A stretch of 10,621 bases of DNA from Spirochaetales bacterium. Its GTDB lineage: Bacteria > Spirochaetota > Spirochaetia > Sphaerochaetales > Sphaerochaetaceae. This document shows positions 9,379-10,621 of the stretch, in pieces. The DNA lies in assembly GCA_017632495.1 (NCBI GenBank), contig JAGBRG010000268.1, positions 1-10,621 of the forward strand, given 5' to 3'. Position numbers and translations under genes: made by a program. The first letter of the stretch is position 1; each line of letters opens with the position of its first letter. The notes under the pieces were generated by a model. It did not search any database. It was not told where the DNA came from and saw only the letters and a program-made list of their open reading frames with translations.

Positions 9379-10061
9379 AACGCGCATTATTCTGTCCTGT
9401 CTGTCACTCTGCAATGAATTCTTGTGATGTGATTTGTGATGAATGCAAAGCGGCTTTGGACGGAGAATGCTTTGACTCTTTCATGTCACGATGCCCCGTG
9501 TGTTTTTATCCTAAAGTGGCTCCTTTCTATGAGTGTGATAAGTGCGCGGCTCTGTCTTACAACAAAGTCTATCCTGTTGCCCGTTATGACGGGCCCTTGT
9601 CATATTCAATCTTAGACAGCTTCAAGTTCCACGCCCACAAGGAAATGGCTCATGTTATTGCCTTGTATCTGTCGCGTGCTTTATCTGCATTGGATCCGCA
9701 AGGGAATGCCTTGATAGTTCCTATTCCCTGCAGCAATACGCGCCTTAAGAAGTCCGGATGGGACCCCATGGTGGAAGTTGCCAAAGCTTTAAGGCGTCCT
9801 TACCTACAAATTCTTTCTAATTCTGATTTACAGCGCATCCAGCAAAAGCGTCTTAACAGACAACAGCGCCTAAGCGCCTCGGAAGGCCGCTTTGTCATAA
9901 ACCCGGATTATTCGGGTAAGCTAGATGAAATAAAGGACAAAAGCATAATTGTCATAGACGATATTGTCACCACAATGAGCACAATGAACAGCGCAATCTC
10001 CTTTCTCAGAGAAAACGGTTTTAGCAACGTCTTTGGAGCTTCCTGGCTCTGTGAGCTGTAA
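9375..10061 (+). CDS. comF: ComF family phosphoribosyltransferase-like protein
   Basis: This 228-residue protein has the full ComF/ComFC (also called GntX) layout. Two zinc-binding clusters come first: C7-C10 with C21-C24, then C40-C43 with C54-C57. A type I phosphoribosyltransferase fold follows, including the conserved IPCSNTRLKKSGWDP segment, the QxxxxRxxRL region, and the PRPP-binding stretch VIDDIVTTMST (D195, D196, T199, T200). ComFC is needed for DNA uptake in several naturally competent bacteria, but its chemistry is unsettled, and comF genes also occur in organisms not known to be competent. Two consensus positions differ: GWDP replaces the common GFNQ, and Met-Ser replaces Gly-Ala or Gly-Ser in the PRPP loop. 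The ATG overlaps the mutS stop as ATGA and has only a weak A/G-rich stretch before it, so translation is probably coupled to mutS. From memory, Borrelia also has a comF-like gene next to mutS. Family call is firm; a role in competence is not shown here. Confidence 0.87.
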   Translation: MKRALFCPVCHSAMNSCDVICDECKAALDGECFDSFMSRCPVCFYPKVAPFYECDKCAALSYNKVYPVARYDGPLSYSILDSFKFHAHKEMAHVIALYLSRALSALDPQGNALIVPIPCSNTRLKKSGWDPMVEVAKALRRPYLQILSNSDLQRIQQKRLNRQQRLSASEGRFVINPDYSGKLDEIKDKSIIVIDDIVTTMSTMNSAISFLRENGFSNVFGASWLCEL

Positions 10062-10065
10062 TTGC

Positions 10066-10119
10066 GGTCATTGGGGTCAACGAGGTCAACGGTGCGTTCG
10101 GGGTCATCGAGGTCATCCA
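10066..10119 (+). repeat. 9-bp tandem repeat, six units, consensus GGTCAWCGR
   Basis: Six consecutive units read GGTCATTGG, GGTCAACGA, GGTCAACGG, TGCGTTCGG, GGTCATCGA and GGTCATCCA. Units 2, 3 and 5 fit the consensus fully, units 1 and 6 differ at one base, and unit 4 is degenerate at about five of nine. The array starts four bases after the comF stop codon. The preceding nine bases, which include that stop, match the consensus at about five positions and may be a decayed unit. The period is a multiple of three, so open frames run through it on both strands. The repeat has no dyad symmetry, so it is not a hairpin or a REP-type palindrome. Confidence 0.8.
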
Positions 10120-10215
10120 TCAACATCGAATTTTGAAACCAACAAAAAAAACTTTCTCAAAAACCTAAATAAAAACAGCACTTTTTTTGTATTAGAGGGA
10201 TAGGGTAAGAAACCT

Positions 10216-10281
10216 GCTGCCTTAAGTTATGGGTGCGTGGGGTAATATGCTTTGTCGGCTGGTTTTGTTGCCTTGAGTAAT
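10216..10281 (+). repeat. Imperfect 15-base direct repeat upstream of the transposase-like gene
   Basis: GCTGCCTTAAGTTAT (10216-10230) and GTTGCCTTGAGTAAT (10267-10281) agree at 12 of 15 positions, and their starts are 51 bases apart. The second copy ends eight bases before the ribosome binding site of the downstream gene. It could be a binding site pair or a trace of duplication, but a chance match in a short spacer is not excluded. Confidence 0.4.
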
Positions 10282-10288
10282 TTCTTAT

Positions 10289-10294
10289 AGGAGG
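10289..10294 (+). promoter_or_regulatory. Strong ribosome binding site of the transposase-like gene
   Basis: AGGAGG is a full Shine-Dalgarno match, five bases before the ATG at 10300. It is the strongest such site in the window and fixes this start codon. Confidence 0.8.
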
Positions 10295-10299
10295 AGAAG

Positions 10300-10621
10300 A
10301 TGGGAACAATTGTTGATTACACAATGCTGTTGAAAAAGCCACGGGCTGGAGAAATTGAGGAGAAGATAGGAAGGGCCTCAAACAGGAATATCGACAAAAC
10401 AGGTGTGTTTTACCATGTAATTACCAAATCACAAAACGGAGACAACATTTTTCCTGCAAAGGGTGCGGGCGAATACAGGCATAACCTTCTGTGTCGTCTT
10501 TGTGAAGAGCGGGGAATAACGATTCTTTTCTCTGTTACCATGCCGAACCATACCCACGATGTTCTTCTGTCTTACGACTGGGGAATGATTTGTGAGGTCT
10601 ATAAGATTCTGAATACGAACA
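10300..10621 (+). CDS. Y1/HUH transposase-like protein, IS200/RAYT type, 3' partial
   Basis: The frame runs open from ATG at 10300 to the window edge, giving 107 residues. Residues 37-51 (FYHV...NIF) match the start of the Transposase_17/Y1 domain, which usually reads YHV followed by 'xxIF'. The metal-binding HUH motif is clear in MPNHTHDVLL, with H84 and H86. The catalytic tyrosine normally lies in a helix about 25-35 residues later; the last visible residues (EVYKILNTN) look like the start of that helix, so Y101 or a tyrosine beyond the window could serve. These enzymes nick and join single-stranded DNA at hairpins. The spacing between domain start and HUH motif fits REP-associated tyrosine transposases (RAYTs), which are often single-copy and domesticated, as well as IS200 relatives. 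About 36 residues precede the domain. It has its own ribosome binding site and is separated from comF by 238 bases, so it is probably not part of the upstream operon. Confidence 0.8.
   Translation, partial: MGTIVDYTMLLKKPRAGEIEEKIGRASNRNIDKTGVFYHVITKSQNGDNIFPAKGAGEYRHNLLCRLCEERGITILFSVTMPNHTHDVLLSYDWGMICEVYKILNTN

Larger units (their letters stand above)
10062..10299. other. Non-coding spacer between the operon and a transposase-like gene
   Basis: This 238-base stretch holds no supportable gene. In order it has a 9-bp tandem repeat (10066-10119), an A-rich tract with a run of seven Ts (10130-10190), a G/T-rich part with an imperfect direct repeat, and a strong ribosome binding site. I found no GC-rich hairpin followed by a T-run, so no intrinsic terminator for the operon can be called. 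No promoter with good -35 and -10 boxes and normal spacing is evident. Confidence 0.7.

Noticed and set aside
9908..10126. Minus-strand open frame with an Asp-rich repeated start (VDLVDP, DDLDDP)
   Set aside because: It is produced by the 9-bp repeat, which contains no stop, and then runs antisense through comF; no ribosome binding site or family resemblance.
10142..10190. Perfect 9-base inverted repeat ACAAAAAAA / TTTTTTTGT with a 31-base loop, resembling a terminator with a T-run
   Set aside because: The arms are almost wholly A/T homopolymer with a long loop, so the stem would be weak; matches of this type are expected by chance in an A-rich tract.
10204..10215. Small hairpin GGT-aagaa-ACC upstream of the HUH gene, considered as a REP-like element
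   Set aside because: Only three to four base pairs; far too short to support a REP or IS200-end hairpin.
10222..10248. Possible promoter for the HUH gene: TTAAGT then TAATAT
   Set aside because: The spacer is 15 bases and the -35 box is poor; too weak to call.
1..10621. CRISPR array, tRNA or rRNA genes, prophage or defence island
   Set aside because: No spaced repeats of suitable length, no cloverleaf-like or conserved rRNA stretches, and no defence-type genes were seen; about 96% of the first 10 kb is the four-gene operon.

Overview
The window looks like chromosomal DNA from a spirochaete (phylum Spirochaetota), most likely near Treponema or Sphaerochaeta. The main evidence is gene order. 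A very large TamB/DUF490 protein sits directly upstream of a BamA-type Omp85 protein, and these are followed by mutS and a comF-like gene, all on the plus strand. From memory, this matches the conserved tamB-bamA-skp-mutS neighbourhood of Treponema (TP0325-TP0328) and Borrelia (around BB0794-BB0798). Base composition is moderate, and all four genes start at ATG behind AGGAG-type ribosome binding sites or by stop-start overlap. No 16S or other lineage-defining marker is present, so a genus cannot be given.

Layout. Positions 2-4207 hold the C-terminal roughly 1,400 residues of TamB, whose N-terminus lies outside the window. Positions 4232-6802 hold bamA, complete, with a signal peptide, five POTRA domains and a beta-barrel. 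Positions 6814-9378 hold mutS, complete, with the mismatch-reading motif, the ATPase motifs and a probable beta-clamp-binding peptide. Positions 9375-10061 hold a complete comF-like phosphoribosyltransferase with two zinc-binding cysteine clusters. These four are packed as one apparent operon: a 24-base gap, then an 11-base gap in which the mutS ribosome binding site overlaps the bamA stop codon, then a 4-base ATGA overlap. No promoter for this operon is visible, so it must lie upstream of the window.

Positions 10062-10299 are a non-coding, low-complexity spacer. It starts with a 9-bp tandem repeat immediately after the comF stop codon, continues into an A/T-rich tract, and ends with an imperfect 15-base direct repeat and a strong ribosome binding site. 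From 10300 to the window end is the start of a different kind of gene: a Y1/HUH transposase-like protein of the IS200/REP-associated (RAYT) type, cut off just before the expected catalytic tyrosine.

Functionally, TamB and BamA belong together as envelope-biogenesis proteins that move lipids and insert beta-barrels. MutS and ComF are nucleic-acid proteins that appear to share the transcript rather than the pathway. The departures from expectation are the absence of skp between bamA and mutS, the 9-bp repeat next to a RAYT-like gene, and an altered PRPP loop in ComF. I see no convincing wholly new system in this window.
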